From: Chara braunii
Taxonomy: Eukaryota; Streptophyta; Charophyceae; Charales; Characeae
Reading direction: 5' to 3'
DNA length: 20,946 nucleotides
NCBI GenBank assembly: GCA_003427395.1
Contig: BFEA01000189.1
Coordinates: forward strand, 1,599,894-1,620,839
The position numbers and the translations under genes were made by a program. Position 1 is the first letter of the stretch; each line of letters begins with the position of its first letter. Below the pieces are notes generated by a model, which saw nothing but the letters and a program-made list of their open reading frames with translations, did not search any database and had not been told where the DNA came from. Of the stretch, positions 7,468 to 15,727 are shown piece by piece.

Positions 7468-7793
7468 AGGTACACCCCAGAAGCAAGACAGGGTTCCTTT
7501 TCTGATAAAGCAAAGCGAGACTGGCCAATCGGGCACTGGCGCTGGACCCAGCGCCGCCAGCGGCAAGTTACCATGAAATATGGAGACAGCCTCTCTTTGG
7601 TAATCCATTGAATTGCTTTTTGTTTTCCAATCCGTTGGGGAAAAAAGAAATCCCACTGTTTTTTCATCTTCTTTCTTTCCAAGTTAAAAAAGGGCGACAG
7701 TCTAGAGATAATATCCGCAAGTGACCCGCCCCAGGTAATTCCAGATCATGATTATTGATATTATTGTAGATGATGTGTCATGGTTATTAATGG
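7468..7793. other. unassigned intergenic stretch
   Basis: No gene or repeat family recognised. A small palindromic segment, GGCGCTGGACCCAGCGCC, lies at about 7539-7556 and would form a GC-rich hairpin. Confidence 0.4.
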
Positions 7794-7854
7794 TTGAACT
7801 TCCATTTTTTTCTCTTTTTTTTTTTTTTTTTCCTTTTACTTTTTGATTGAACTT
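7794..7854 (-). repeat. T-rich insertion with 8-bp direct repeats
   Basis: TTGAACTT at 7794-7801 and 7847-7854 bracket a T/C tract with 18 consecutive T. The repeat is short, so this is a moderate-confidence example of the bare-tail class. Confidence 0.5.
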
Positions 7855-7891
7855 TTGTTATGACTGGTATTCAGGGTTTTTCAGAGTTTAT

Positions 7892-8013
7892 GGGCATCGC
7901 CACACCACTCTCGAAATGTGCAAGGTGAGAAAGAACTTCCTGCTAGAACATGGCCAGGTGCACCCACCACATTTTTGTCTTTTTCACATTTCGAGAGTGG
8001 TGTGGCGAGGCCC
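7892..8013. mobile_element. intact 122-bp MITE with 29-bp inverted termini
   Basis: Perfect 23-bp arms lie at 7898-7920 and 7985-8007 (CGCCACACCACTCTCGAAAT and 3 more bases, and the complement). They extend outward to GGGC(A/C)TC with one mismatch. TAT occurs on both outer sides, a possible 3-bp target duplication. The GGGCCTC...ACACCACT...GAAA pattern resembles the ends of 1075-1520 and 3125-5045. It would fold into one long hairpin. A partial copy lies at 1580-1686. Confidence 0.8.
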
Positions 8014-8638
8014 TATGTCTCATGAACGTATCGTGTAGCTTGAGGGTCTCAACTCTGATACGCATTGTAATCGAGCCATGTATGTCAGCTGAGATGATAC
8101 TTACTAGAGGAATAGAATCCAACCACATAATTCTTTTATTGGGCATGTCCCAACCGGTTATCTAGTAGGACCTGAGCAGGCCTTTCCCACCATGTACGTT
8201 GCACCACACCTGGTGATGTGGGCCACTTTCCCAGACTTTCTATCAGGCCTCATGCTCCTGCATAGCTATGGATTACATGGCGGCAAAACTCACCCCGCCG
8301 CTGTCGTACCAAATACCCTTACAACGGTATTTGGCGTGCCTTTTGTAAGACAATGTAAGTCACACCTTGGGCTGGCCTCGTCTGCAGTTGACGGCACGGC
8401 ATGCTCGCGGGTGAGAGTTGAGTTCCCGCCCGGGTGAGCAGCGCGCGCGGTGTGTCGACTGCGAAGTGCAACTATGCGAGGCCTGGGGGTGCGCAGCGTC
8501 AAAGGCCAGAGGCAACGGTCCCTTGTCCGTATATCTTTTTTGTTTTCTATACTTATTTTATTTTTTTATCTTATTTCTATCGTCACGTTGTTTTCGTTCG
8601 GCGATCGGCTCCGAGACTGGCGTCGGGACCGACTGGCC
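8014..8638. other. intergenic stretch with one strong hairpin
   Basis: No gene supported. CCAAATACC (8309-8317) pairs perfectly with GGTATTTGG (8326-8334). Its loop, CTTACAA(C), is echoed by the palindrome at 14581-14598, and nearby sequence is loosely similar in both places, perhaps the edge of the 6-kb duplication. An AT-rich tract occupies about 8535-8585. Confidence 0.45.
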
Positions 8639-8690
8639 TAGCTCAGTTGTTACATCACTGGGCCAGTCTATACGACCAGGGGGAACCTAA
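8639..8690 (+). repeat. tRNA-like fragment
   Basis: GGCCTAGCTCAGTTGTTAC repeats the A-box region of the SINE at 1957 (TAGCTCAGTTG), and CACTGGGCCAGTCTATACGA recalls an anticodon arm. No B box follows, so it is a degenerate SINE head or tRNA relic. Confidence 0.4.
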
Positions 8691-8932
8691 GTGTGTTCCA
8701 AGTCTGATAGTGACACTCTCTTTCCCACCTTTCCCAAAAACGGTCTTCCACCCTCTTGCTTGCCTACCGCGGCCTGTAAACCGAGTGTACCTAGTTTCTG
8801 CTTCTCAGCAGCCAGCCGAGGGCCAAATTTCAACCGCATTCCAGGTTCTACGGCTACCAGTTGACGCTTTCTACACCACGTTTTCTCAAACCAATTGATG
8901 TCCGCCCTGCCACCTTTCAGTCCTTTTCTCGC

Positions 8933-9200
8933 TCAATCTGCCCGGATGCGTTGGCGCAAATGGGATTTCACCAAGGTTTTGGTTTCCATGTCCGACATAC
9001 CCCTCCTTTCAAAGCCTGACCTGTTCCTGTGAGTCCAAATGACTACCATTGTCACTGCTCGACATACCTGGGCTACATAACCCCAACCTGATTTGATCGA
9101 TCTGTTTTTCGGGATGAAGCCCTGGAGTGCCCATTCCTTATCCCACTCAAACTTCCATTCTGAGAAGTTGTTCCAATGCCAGCTCCACCATTTCCAAATC
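8933..9200 (-). pseudogene. possible LINE ORF2 C-terminal remnant
   Basis: A minus-strand frame of 225 codons ends at TGA (8933-8935). Its last 90 residues are Trp-rich, and IWTHRNRSGFERRG followed by a charged helix ending RIRAD is reminiscent of the segment after the zf-RVT region in plant LINE ORF2 proteins (W-x-x-RN). The N-terminal half of the frame (9200-9610) overlaps the hairpin-repeat zone and looks noncoding. No reverse-transcriptase motif is present. An AT-rich tract at 8535-8585 could be the decayed 3' tail. Confidence 0.3.
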
Positions 9201-9424
9201 CTTTTGGATGGATTTCGACTTCCATGACCACCGTCCGGTGTCCTGTTGTCTGTATTAATTAACACCCGTTGTGGTGTCTGCGTTAACACACAGTTTGGTA
9301 TCTGCCGTAACAGATAACGTAGGAAAGTGGGGGAGTGAACCTGGACGCCCTTCAGCGTCCGGTACGTTAGAAGAAGGTGATGACAACGAGGAAGAAGAGT
9401 GGCAGGGCTGACAGATGTGTGCTC

Positions 9425-9960
9425 AACTCGTTTCTTGATGGAATCAATCGGGGAAAGATGGTACGTAGGGGTTTCGGCATAGGGCGAGTGCAGTGGTGAG
9501 GTTAGTTTCAGTGCTAGATTAGTAAAATGAGTGATAGTAGAGAAAGGCGGTGTGTGGAGATGTCGAGGGAAGAACGGAGAGCGAGAGTTAAAAACGTCTA
9601 TCTCCCTCATTTCTCCATGAAATCAGGCAAGGGAGAATGCTAAATAGGGTTTTTTTTATAGTTGCGAGTCTGATTATGAGGTTGGTTTTTTATTTTAGTA
9701 GATATGCTTCGAGATATGAGCGATAGAGGTTGCGCGCATGGGAAATGATGATGAGTATGGTGGGAGAAGTGATGAAGGAGTGAAGGAGCAAGGAGTAAAA
9801 AAAGGAGAGAGTAGAAGAAGAAAACGAGAAAGCGTGGACAAGGGGATTGTGCCAAATAGAGTCGAGGATGAAGGAAGTGAAAAGTAATAATAGTAATAAT
9901 AATAAAAATTATGCGCTGTATCTTTCCGCTTTTTTACGGAAGATACACTCTCATTGCTAC
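9425..9960. repeat. degenerate repeats with hairpins, upstream zone of copy A
   Basis: Recurring blocks (GTTAG...TAGTAAAA...GAGTGATAGTAGAGAAA) and inverted-repeat remnants at about 9425 and 9607 resemble the better-preserved zone at 15728-16590. It ends in a strong hairpin, GTATCTTTCCG (9918-9928) with CGGAAGATAC (9937-9946), one bulged T. Both strands are noncoding as far as can be seen. The Ser/His-rich minus-strand frames are compositional. Confidence 0.45.
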
Positions 9961-10734
9961 GTACTCACTGAGCCATGAAGCGAAACCACTGCTACTTTCA
10001 TTTCCACTAAGACTGTAATCACCATAGATGTCCATTATCATGGTGGTGCTAGCCATCGTGTTCCACATCTGTGCTGCTCGTATTCGTTCGTTGACCATGC
10101 CACATAGCCATTGTTGGGGTCTTAAAGGAGGTCGTCCCCATTCAATAGTCAACTTTGTTTTAAGAAGCCATCTAGTCCACTGAGTGGGCGCAGCGACGTC
10201 CGACTCCAACACCTCGTACCTTCCCATGTTCAAGCGGAAGACTAATTGAGTTCACTATGCTTGGAGAAGGCGCGCCACGTTGGATCGAAAACAGTGCGCA
10301 CAATGAAAGGGTCGGAGGAACGACGGGGAGGTGACGAGTGCAAGAGAGACGAAGAATAGGATCTTACTTTCGAAGGTTGGTAGCACGGGTTGGACCGAAA
10401 GACGGGCTGCAGGTGGCTAATCGTCACCCCCATGGTTATCATTTTGTCTCAGACTTCGAAGGAACTCGGTCGTGTGTAACAACCAAATGCATTTAGTCGT
10501 TGGAGGCAGTCGAGAGAAGGGAGCGCATGAAGGCGAGGTCAGAAGGAGAAACGAGCTCGCGAGTGAAGCAGGTCGGGATGTGAGGTGAGTAGGAGGGGAG
10601 ATTGAGGAGGTTCGGATACTTACTTGGTTGAGGTGCTGATCCTTTGACTACGGAGGGTAGCGCTGCCACAAAACTGCATTGAAGAGCGGGATCGAAGTGC
10701 GGGGATCTAGACGTGGAACCGCGCTGAATATATT
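9961..10734. other. noncoding stretch within copy A
   Basis: Mixed-composition sequence with no recognised gene. The short frames on the minus strand have no family features. An ATA-rich stretch at 10735-10785 parallels the one before 9918. Confidence 0.4.
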
Positions 10735-10850
10735 AGAATAATAATTATAATAATAATAAAGTAAAAATAAATACAACAAATTTAGTATTGTATCTTCCTT
10801 GGCTCTTGGGGAAGATTCATTCTCAACTTGCATATTTGGTGAGTAGTGGG
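10735..10850. repeat. second copy of the AT-tract plus hairpin module
   Basis: An ATAATAATAA-type tract is followed by the hairpin ATCTTCC (10792-10798) with GGAAGAT (10810-10816), then TTCATTCTCAACTTGCATA. The order (AT tract, hairpin, TCATT...) matches 9885-9965, about 880 bp upstream, so the module is duplicated. Confidence 0.5.
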
Positions 10851-11554
10851 GCTTGGTTCATAGGCACGCACTTTGGTTCGTCGTCAAGGACCTCCCTCAC
10901 CTATAGCGGACGATGAACGTCAACAGTTCGCGGGAGTGCTCGTGGTCCTAATCTCAACGTCCATCGAAATCATGATGGAGCATGACCGCTCTTGGTTGGT
11001 GAAGTGATCTTGATAGTTGTTGTTGTTTTTCCTGAGGCAAGTTGTTGTTGCGTACTCTAAAGCTGTTATTTATAGGGTTGTTGCGGACTGTTATATTCGG
11101 GAGGTTACACAAACTCACAAAATTCAGACATAGCAAGGATTCATACATTGAGAACGCTTTCTTGATTCTTTGGTAGTGATGCATGGTCGTTCTTAGTTGG
11201 TGGAGTGATTTGTTTGGGTAATTCCGTTAGCAAACGGGACCTCAAGCTGCTATTACCCTATCTCGCTACAACAATTACCATGGAGAAGGGTACTGAGCAT
11301 AAGAGTTGCCACTAGTCCTCACCCACAATCCGTTGCTGCACACAACTATTGAACATTCTGCGTATTTGATGAGTTTTGTTGTATTTCGCTTGCAACTCGA
11401 ATGAAGTACAATTATGTGTTGTATTTGAACATGACGTTTCCAGGCTCCGCAACAAGTGGCTAGGCTCCACAAGGAGGTTGCCATAACAATTTGGAGGTTT
11501 GTCAGAGTGTTGTTACACTGCTTTCGTGTCGTGGTTTAATCATCTTACTGCGAC
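10851..11554. repeat. noncoding stretch with a 200-bp spaced direct repeat
   Basis: GCATGACCGCTCTTGGTTGG (from 10979) and GCATGGTCGTTCTTAGTTGG (from 11180), each followed by TG[AG]AGTGAT, are direct repeats 201 bp apart. No gene is recognised. It lies where the 5' part of copy A should be. Confidence 0.45.
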
Positions 11555-12082
11555 TTTGACCGCCATTGCGTGGTCCTCAGACGTGTCAAGGTATCATTGA
11601 CAAGGCCCTCTCACGCGAGTCTGAGTGCATCCCTCTTGCATTTGAGCGACTTAATGATTCTCTTTCTGCCCTTTTTACTCTCAATCTAGTCTATTGGTTT
11701 TGAGCGGAACGCGACAGGTGGGATTGCAACCCGTAATCCGTACCAAGGTCTTTGTGGGAGGTTTACCCCACAAATTGTGGGAGCTTTGCTAGGACGTAGG
11801 CGAGGATCTGGAGGGATAAAACTGCCAGATATAAACTTCCTTTATCCTGTATGGCCGACTATACCCCTATTTTGATTACATCCATTTAGTCTGTCTGAGA
11901 TATGCATGCATCTCCCAATGATTTGTTTTCTTTTCAGAGCTTAATCAGATTAATTGAAAGGAATTCATACATAAATATCAATTTTTATTATTATTATTTT
12001 GACTGAAATCAGACTAAGGGATCAACTGCGAGAAGGTGGGAGGAAGACAATTTTTTATGTGCTTGACCGAGTCTCAAAGGTT
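11555..12082 (+). repeat. copy A: region paralogous to 17583-18112, intron signals lost
   Basis: The block GCGACAGGTGGGATTGCAAC and what follows, and the block GACTGAAATCAGACTAAGGG near 12001, align with 17747 onward and 18031 onward. In copy B two stretches look like introns. Here the matching acceptors survive (CTAG at 11686-11689, TTTTCAG at 11931-11937), but both donors are changed: CAG|AC at 11581 and CAG|AT at 11829 instead of CAG|GT. The lengths stay close (109 and 109 nt here, 106 and 109 in B). Inference: copy A has lost normal splicing or is ageing. Confidence 0.55.
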
Positions 12083-12822
12083 GAACATTGTTTCTAAGCT
12101 AAATGACCTAATGCTATGTGTTTATTGCTTGTTTTCTGAAGGATCAAATATTGTTTTTAAGTTGAATAACCTAGTCACTGTGTTTATTTTCGATGACTTG
12201 CCTGACTGGTTTTCGACATCAAGGATTGTTTATAAGCTGAATGGTTTGGTCTATCTGTTTCTTTTGAGGTTTTTGACTGAAATTGGGTTGAATGGTCTAA
12301 CTTTATCCCTTTGTGTGACTTGAGATAGACAAAACATTGTTCCTAAGTTGAATGGTCCAGTCTCTTGTTTTATTCCGATGAAGGATTTTGGTGAAAGGCT
12401 GGGCATTATTTCGAAGTCGAATGGTTTAGACTGCAGCCCTACACTAAACAAAAATGAGTATAATTGAAAATACTTTTATCTATTTTGTATATGAATAGAA
12501 AGTTGGACATTGTTTCCAAGCCAAATGGTTCAGCTTAAGCCATATTACTGAGAATAGAGAGAAAGTCAATAGTATAATTATAAGTAAACTGGGTAAGTTG
12601 AGCATTGTTTCTAAGTTGAATGACTCAGTCTCCTACCCACATCTTGAAGATAAGTCAAACAATTATTAAGTTCTGAATATTTAAACAGTTCAAGGTGACT
12701 AAGCAGAGTTTTTAAGTTGAATGACTTAATCATATACTGAATGAAGAAAAAAGTAGATGTGCAACCTGTTCGTGTATAATCTAAGACATGCTAGACATTG
12801 TTTCTAAGCCGAATGGTTTAGT
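12081..12822 (+). ncRNA. array A: stem-loops with constant TAAGYYG loop
   Basis: Nine motif copies plus one partial, with consensus [stem]-ATTGTTTCTAAGYTG-AATGG-[stem'], at 12081-12111, 12142-12175, 12218-12250, 12281-12303 (partial), 12327-12363, 12399-12429, 12501-12535, 12598-12628, 12700-12728 and 12790-12822. Starts are about 45-102 nt apart. ATT pairs with AAT, one G bulges, and outer stems of 4-8 bp pair with different sequences in different copies: AGTTGGAC with GTTCAGCT at 12501, CTGGGC with GTTTAG at 12399, GCTAGAC with GTTTAGT at 12790. Wobble and compensatory changes imply selection on RNA structure on this strand. The first two copies pair poorly. No reading frame runs through. 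I know no named family with this motif; the layout is only loosely like the repeat-A region of Xist. Confidence 0.65.
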
Positions 12823-13225
12823 GTCATACCATATGTGAGATGGGTGAAAAGGTTAATCATCTGAAGGATCAATAAACTATCTTACGACAAAACAACTGGG
12901 CATTTTGGTTAGAGTACTTACTCATTGTGGTATGAACTTGTACGTGATTGAGTGAAAGCTCTACTTAGTCTAAATGTCAGCTTCGATAAGTAGTTGCTTT
13001 AAATGTTCATCATATGTTAAAACTGTAAAAGTTAGATAAATTCTTGCATTTTTTTAGTTAAGTTTATTTTCCATAGAAGTTGGTTAAATTTTTGCATTTT
13101 CAAGAAACAATGTATGTGTTCCTAGAGTGTCGCTTGATAAGTGTCTTTCAGAAGGTCAAGGTAATTATCATCTTTTTTCGTAGAATAAGGTTTCACAATG
13201 AAAGGAGCGGTTTAATGAATTTTTT
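12823..13225. other. AT-rich stretch following array A
   Basis: Similarity to copy B continues to about 13075 (TTCTTGCATTTTTTTAGTTA against CAATTCCTGCATTTTTTGAG near 19044). AGAAACAATGT at 13103-13113 is the exact reverse complement of the array core ACATTGTTTCT. No gene is seen before the reverse-transcriptase relic. Confidence 0.45.
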
Positions 13226-14330
13226 TTGTGTCTCATAGACCACAATATGAGGGATACATATGTTTGTTATCCCGTTGTTTACGCACAAGGTCTTCACAAG
13301 TTGTTTGTCAATAATCCAAGGTTAGAGAGGATTGCTAAGGATGAAAATAGTGTTCTGATTTTTTGTTGCAAGGAATACAAAAAGGAGAACTTCAAGTTAT
13401 ATCAGCTAGCTTATTGGGAAACAAACCGTAAACTAGGTCGTTCTTACGTCCTCCCAAAATACAAAAATGCAAGTAAGTGGCGCCCTATATGCCCGTCATG
13501 GTCCGAATCAAGCCGGAAAGCGACACAAATCACTTCAACATGTGTAAATGAGATGATCCGAAAAATTTTAAGTGTTAGTAATTTTAATCTAAGTAGTACT
13601 TAGTTATTATGATTTTTTCTTAACGTGGTTAATGTTATAATGGTAGTCTTGGTCAAAATGATGAGGTCGTTGGTCGAAGTTACGATGTCAAAGAGATGTT
13701 TCATCAACTGCTGCATTCTGCCATTCTTTTTGCTGTCAAGTGGGCGATTAGTTTATTTAAGGAAAAAATATTTTTGAAGTTTCTGTATTTTACTCGTAGG
13801 AGACGAGTTCCGTTAAGTCGCATTGCTATAAGTGAAATTGGTTATAAATCGGTAAAATGTTCCTTGCTATTTTCATTCGTAATGTTTGATTTGAGGAACA
13901 CGTTCATGTTGTCAATGGGTCAGGTTATGAAACAAACCTTGGGAATACCGATGGAGAAGTCTCCAAGCCCAGCATTGACATGTTTAATGTGCATACGTAG
14001 TGAGTACAATTTCTTGAGGAGTTTAGGCAAGGATGCAAAGATGTTGAGAAGTTTTGGACTCATAGATGATGTTTCTTTGTTTATAGGATGCAAGAAAGAG
14101 GATATACAATTCAAATAGAAAGCAAAGAACATTTTTGGCAAGATTCAAGTCTTGTTGTTACGACAAGCATTCAGTTCTAGAGCGGATAAGTTACTCTCAT
14201 GAATGACCATATTTAGGTTGTCGGGTTTTTCTGGGAAAAGAGCTCTGCATAAAAAACAGGATTGTCTCCTTGCTGGTGAAGGGTTAGTTTTTCAGAATGT
14301 GCAGGATTATCATTTCTTTTGCAACAACAA
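13226..14330 (+). pseudogene. broken reverse-transcriptase gene (retroelement)
   Basis: The first frame (13226-13603) has YVLPKYKNASKWRPICP at about 13445-13495, typical of the fingers region before RT motif A, then stops at TAG. The second frame, shifted, resumes around 13667 with SYDVKEMF (motif A-like Asp at 13684). It continues with FDLRNTF, GIPMEKSPSPAL (13942-13977, from an ancestral GIPMG-x-PLSPA motif B) and LIDDV (14059-14073, from YVDD). AKNIFGKIQ follows the stop at 14116-14118, so coding relics reach about 14330 with several stops. The catalytic box is altered, and a frameshift and stops are present, so it cannot be active. The GIPMG/YVDD pattern fits Penelope-like or other non-LTR RTs; the class is unresolved. 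Copy B has no counterpart, so it probably inserted into copy A. Confidence 0.7.
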
Positions 14331-14858
14331 AAGTTGACAGTTATTTCCTCCTTTTTGCACCCAGCATGTGCTACGGGCACATTACCAGTATCAGAAGCTT
14401 TGTTTTTGTTGAGTTTAAAGATAGAGTTACGACATCGACATTTTTCATACCATTTTTGCGATAAGGCATTAGTTCAGTGTAATAACCGGATTGGAGGGAG
14501 CGCCTGGGTAAAGTGCTTCACCCACTGGCATGTTTTGTGACCCTTGGCGCCATTTTTTTTTACCATTGGTGTCACCACGAATACCCTTACAAGGGTATCC
14601 GCCCTGGTTTTTGCAAGTGACGGAAAATAGTTTTGTTTTAAAGTTTAAGTATACCGCGCTAAGCGCGGCTGCGTCTGTAATTGCGTTGACTGGGTGGTTG
14701 ACCACAATAGCAAGTGCGTGGGCACGCAGGTTTAAGGCGAGCGTGATTCTTTTCTGTTGTTGATTGTAAAGATGGCCTGGACCTCGGTCGTTTTGCTTGG
14801 TGATATTATATATTTATTTATTTTTGATTAAGCAGGAATTAAGGATATTTTCTTTTGA
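14331..14858. other. noncoding stretch with palindrome
   Basis: ATACCCTTACAAGGGTAT (14581-14598) is a perfect inverted repeat with a 2-nt centre. It shares its core with the hairpin at 8309-8334. TTGGCGCCA and TTGGTGTCA flank the T run at 14553-14561, a possible decayed bare-tail insertion. No gene is recognised. Confidence 0.4.
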
Positions 14859-15441
14859 TTGGTACATTTGACCGAGTCGAGCGCTCGTGCGGAGAACGAC
14901 CCCGACGACAGCATCGGCAATAACGACGCGATTTCGTGCGGTGAGCAGGATGTCGTAGGATGGCGCGCGGGGCAATTATGGCATGGTATAAGCAAGCCGG
15001 CGCGGGCACTGGGAGTCGCGCAACCGGTTTGTTGGCGGGCGCCGACGCAACAATTGCAGCGGAGCTGCGTGGAAAAGACTGGAGGGGTCGAGGGCCCGAC
15101 GGGGCTATCCCCCTTTGGTTTGACGGGCCGGCGGGTTCCTGCGTATTCAGGATGCTGTCGAAATTCCTTTATTCCGTCCGCCTTGAAAATATGGACCAAG
15201 AATTTTACATGCATACAAGTCGGTGGGTGATTAGCCCGCGAGACGGAAGGAACCTGAGTGGTAAGAACGCCGGCGGATGCATCATCCGCCAACCACGATC
15301 TGCTGTGTGAGGTTTGGGTGTGAGTATGCCCGCGGGGCTTTCCCCCGTATCGGGCTTCAAGGCCCTCATTTGAAAAAGTTACTACGGCCATTAAGATTTG
15401 CGTCGGGCCCGCCACCACTTTGACCCACGTTTCAGGCAGGG
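14859..15441. other. GC-rich stretch, coding status unknown
   Basis: Overlapping open frames exist on both strands (123 and 116 codons on plus, 196 on minus), and none shows a recognisable motif. Long frames on both strands are expected in GC-rich sequence, so I do not call a gene. A perfect hairpin GGCGGATG-CAT-CATCCGCC lies at 15272-15290. GGGTGTGAGTATGYCCG occurs at about 15316 and 15486. Confidence 0.4.
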
Positions 15442-15478
15442 TAGCAAGGCCGCGCTTTGATTCCGCGGTCTGTTGCTA
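15442..15478 (+). other. two-tier hairpin upstream of the U6-like sequence
   Basis: TAGCAA (15442-15447) pairs with TTGCTA (15473-15478), and inside it CCGCG (15450-15454) with CGCGG (15464-15468). It lies about 65 bp before the U6-like sequence. It could be part of a structured RNA or chance in GC-rich DNA. Confidence 0.35.
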
Positions 15479-15502
15479 AAGAGGCGGGTGTGAGTATGTC
15501 CG

Positions 15503-15640
15503 TTGGGGGCGCCGAAAAGACAGCACAGGCCGGTGGCCTGAGTCCTTCGGGGCATCCGTTAAAATTGGAACGATACAGAGAAGATTAGCGTGGCCCCTGC
15601 GCAAGGATGATACACATAAATTGGGGGCGGGGCCGAAAAG
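15503..15640. repeat. imperfect direct repeats flanking the U6-like sequence
   Basis: TTGGGGGCGCCGAAAAG (15503-15519) and TTGGGGGCGGGGCCGAAAAG (15621-15640) differ by a 3-nt insertion. They may be a target duplication of a retroposed U6 copy, but 22 nt separate the left repeat from the U6 5' end. Confidence 0.4.
15542..15622 (+). ncRNA. U6 snRNA-like sequence, 3'-truncated
   Basis: It begins GTCCTTCGGGGCATCCG, like the 5' stem-loop of plant U6. It then follows the U6 consensus through AAAATTGGAACGATACAGAG, the ACAGAGA box (15575-15581), the AGC triad (15587-15589) and the internal stem-loop region GGCCCCTGCGCAAGGATGA. In the cell U6 pairs with the 5' splice site and U2 and holds the catalytic metal ions of the spliceosome. 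Similarity stops after ACACATAAATT; the usual last 20 or so nt and the terminal T run are missing. I see no TATA box or plant USE at the expected upstream distance. The core is intact, so it is either a U6 pseudogene or a diverged gene with an unusual 3' end. Confidence 0.75.
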
Positions 15641-15727
15641 CCGAGCTTTCTGAGAAAAGGGGTACGCGGAGTGCTACGGTAGCGGGTGTTGGGGTTGTGG
15701 AGCGAGGCCAGAGGAAACTCTAGTGGG

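Noticed and set aside
7243-7682. Overlapping frames of 73-137 codons on both strands
   Set aside because: They owe their length to A/T homopolymers (Lys or Phe runs) and overlap the bare-tail insertion at 7395-7467.
8434-8898. 154-codon plus-strand frame
   Set aside because: Phe/Tyr-rich middle from an AT tract, overlaps the tRNA-like fragment, no recognisable family.
14828-15418. 196-codon minus-strand frame
   Set aside because: GC-rich sequence gives long frames on both strands here. No domain, start context or homologue could be recognised.
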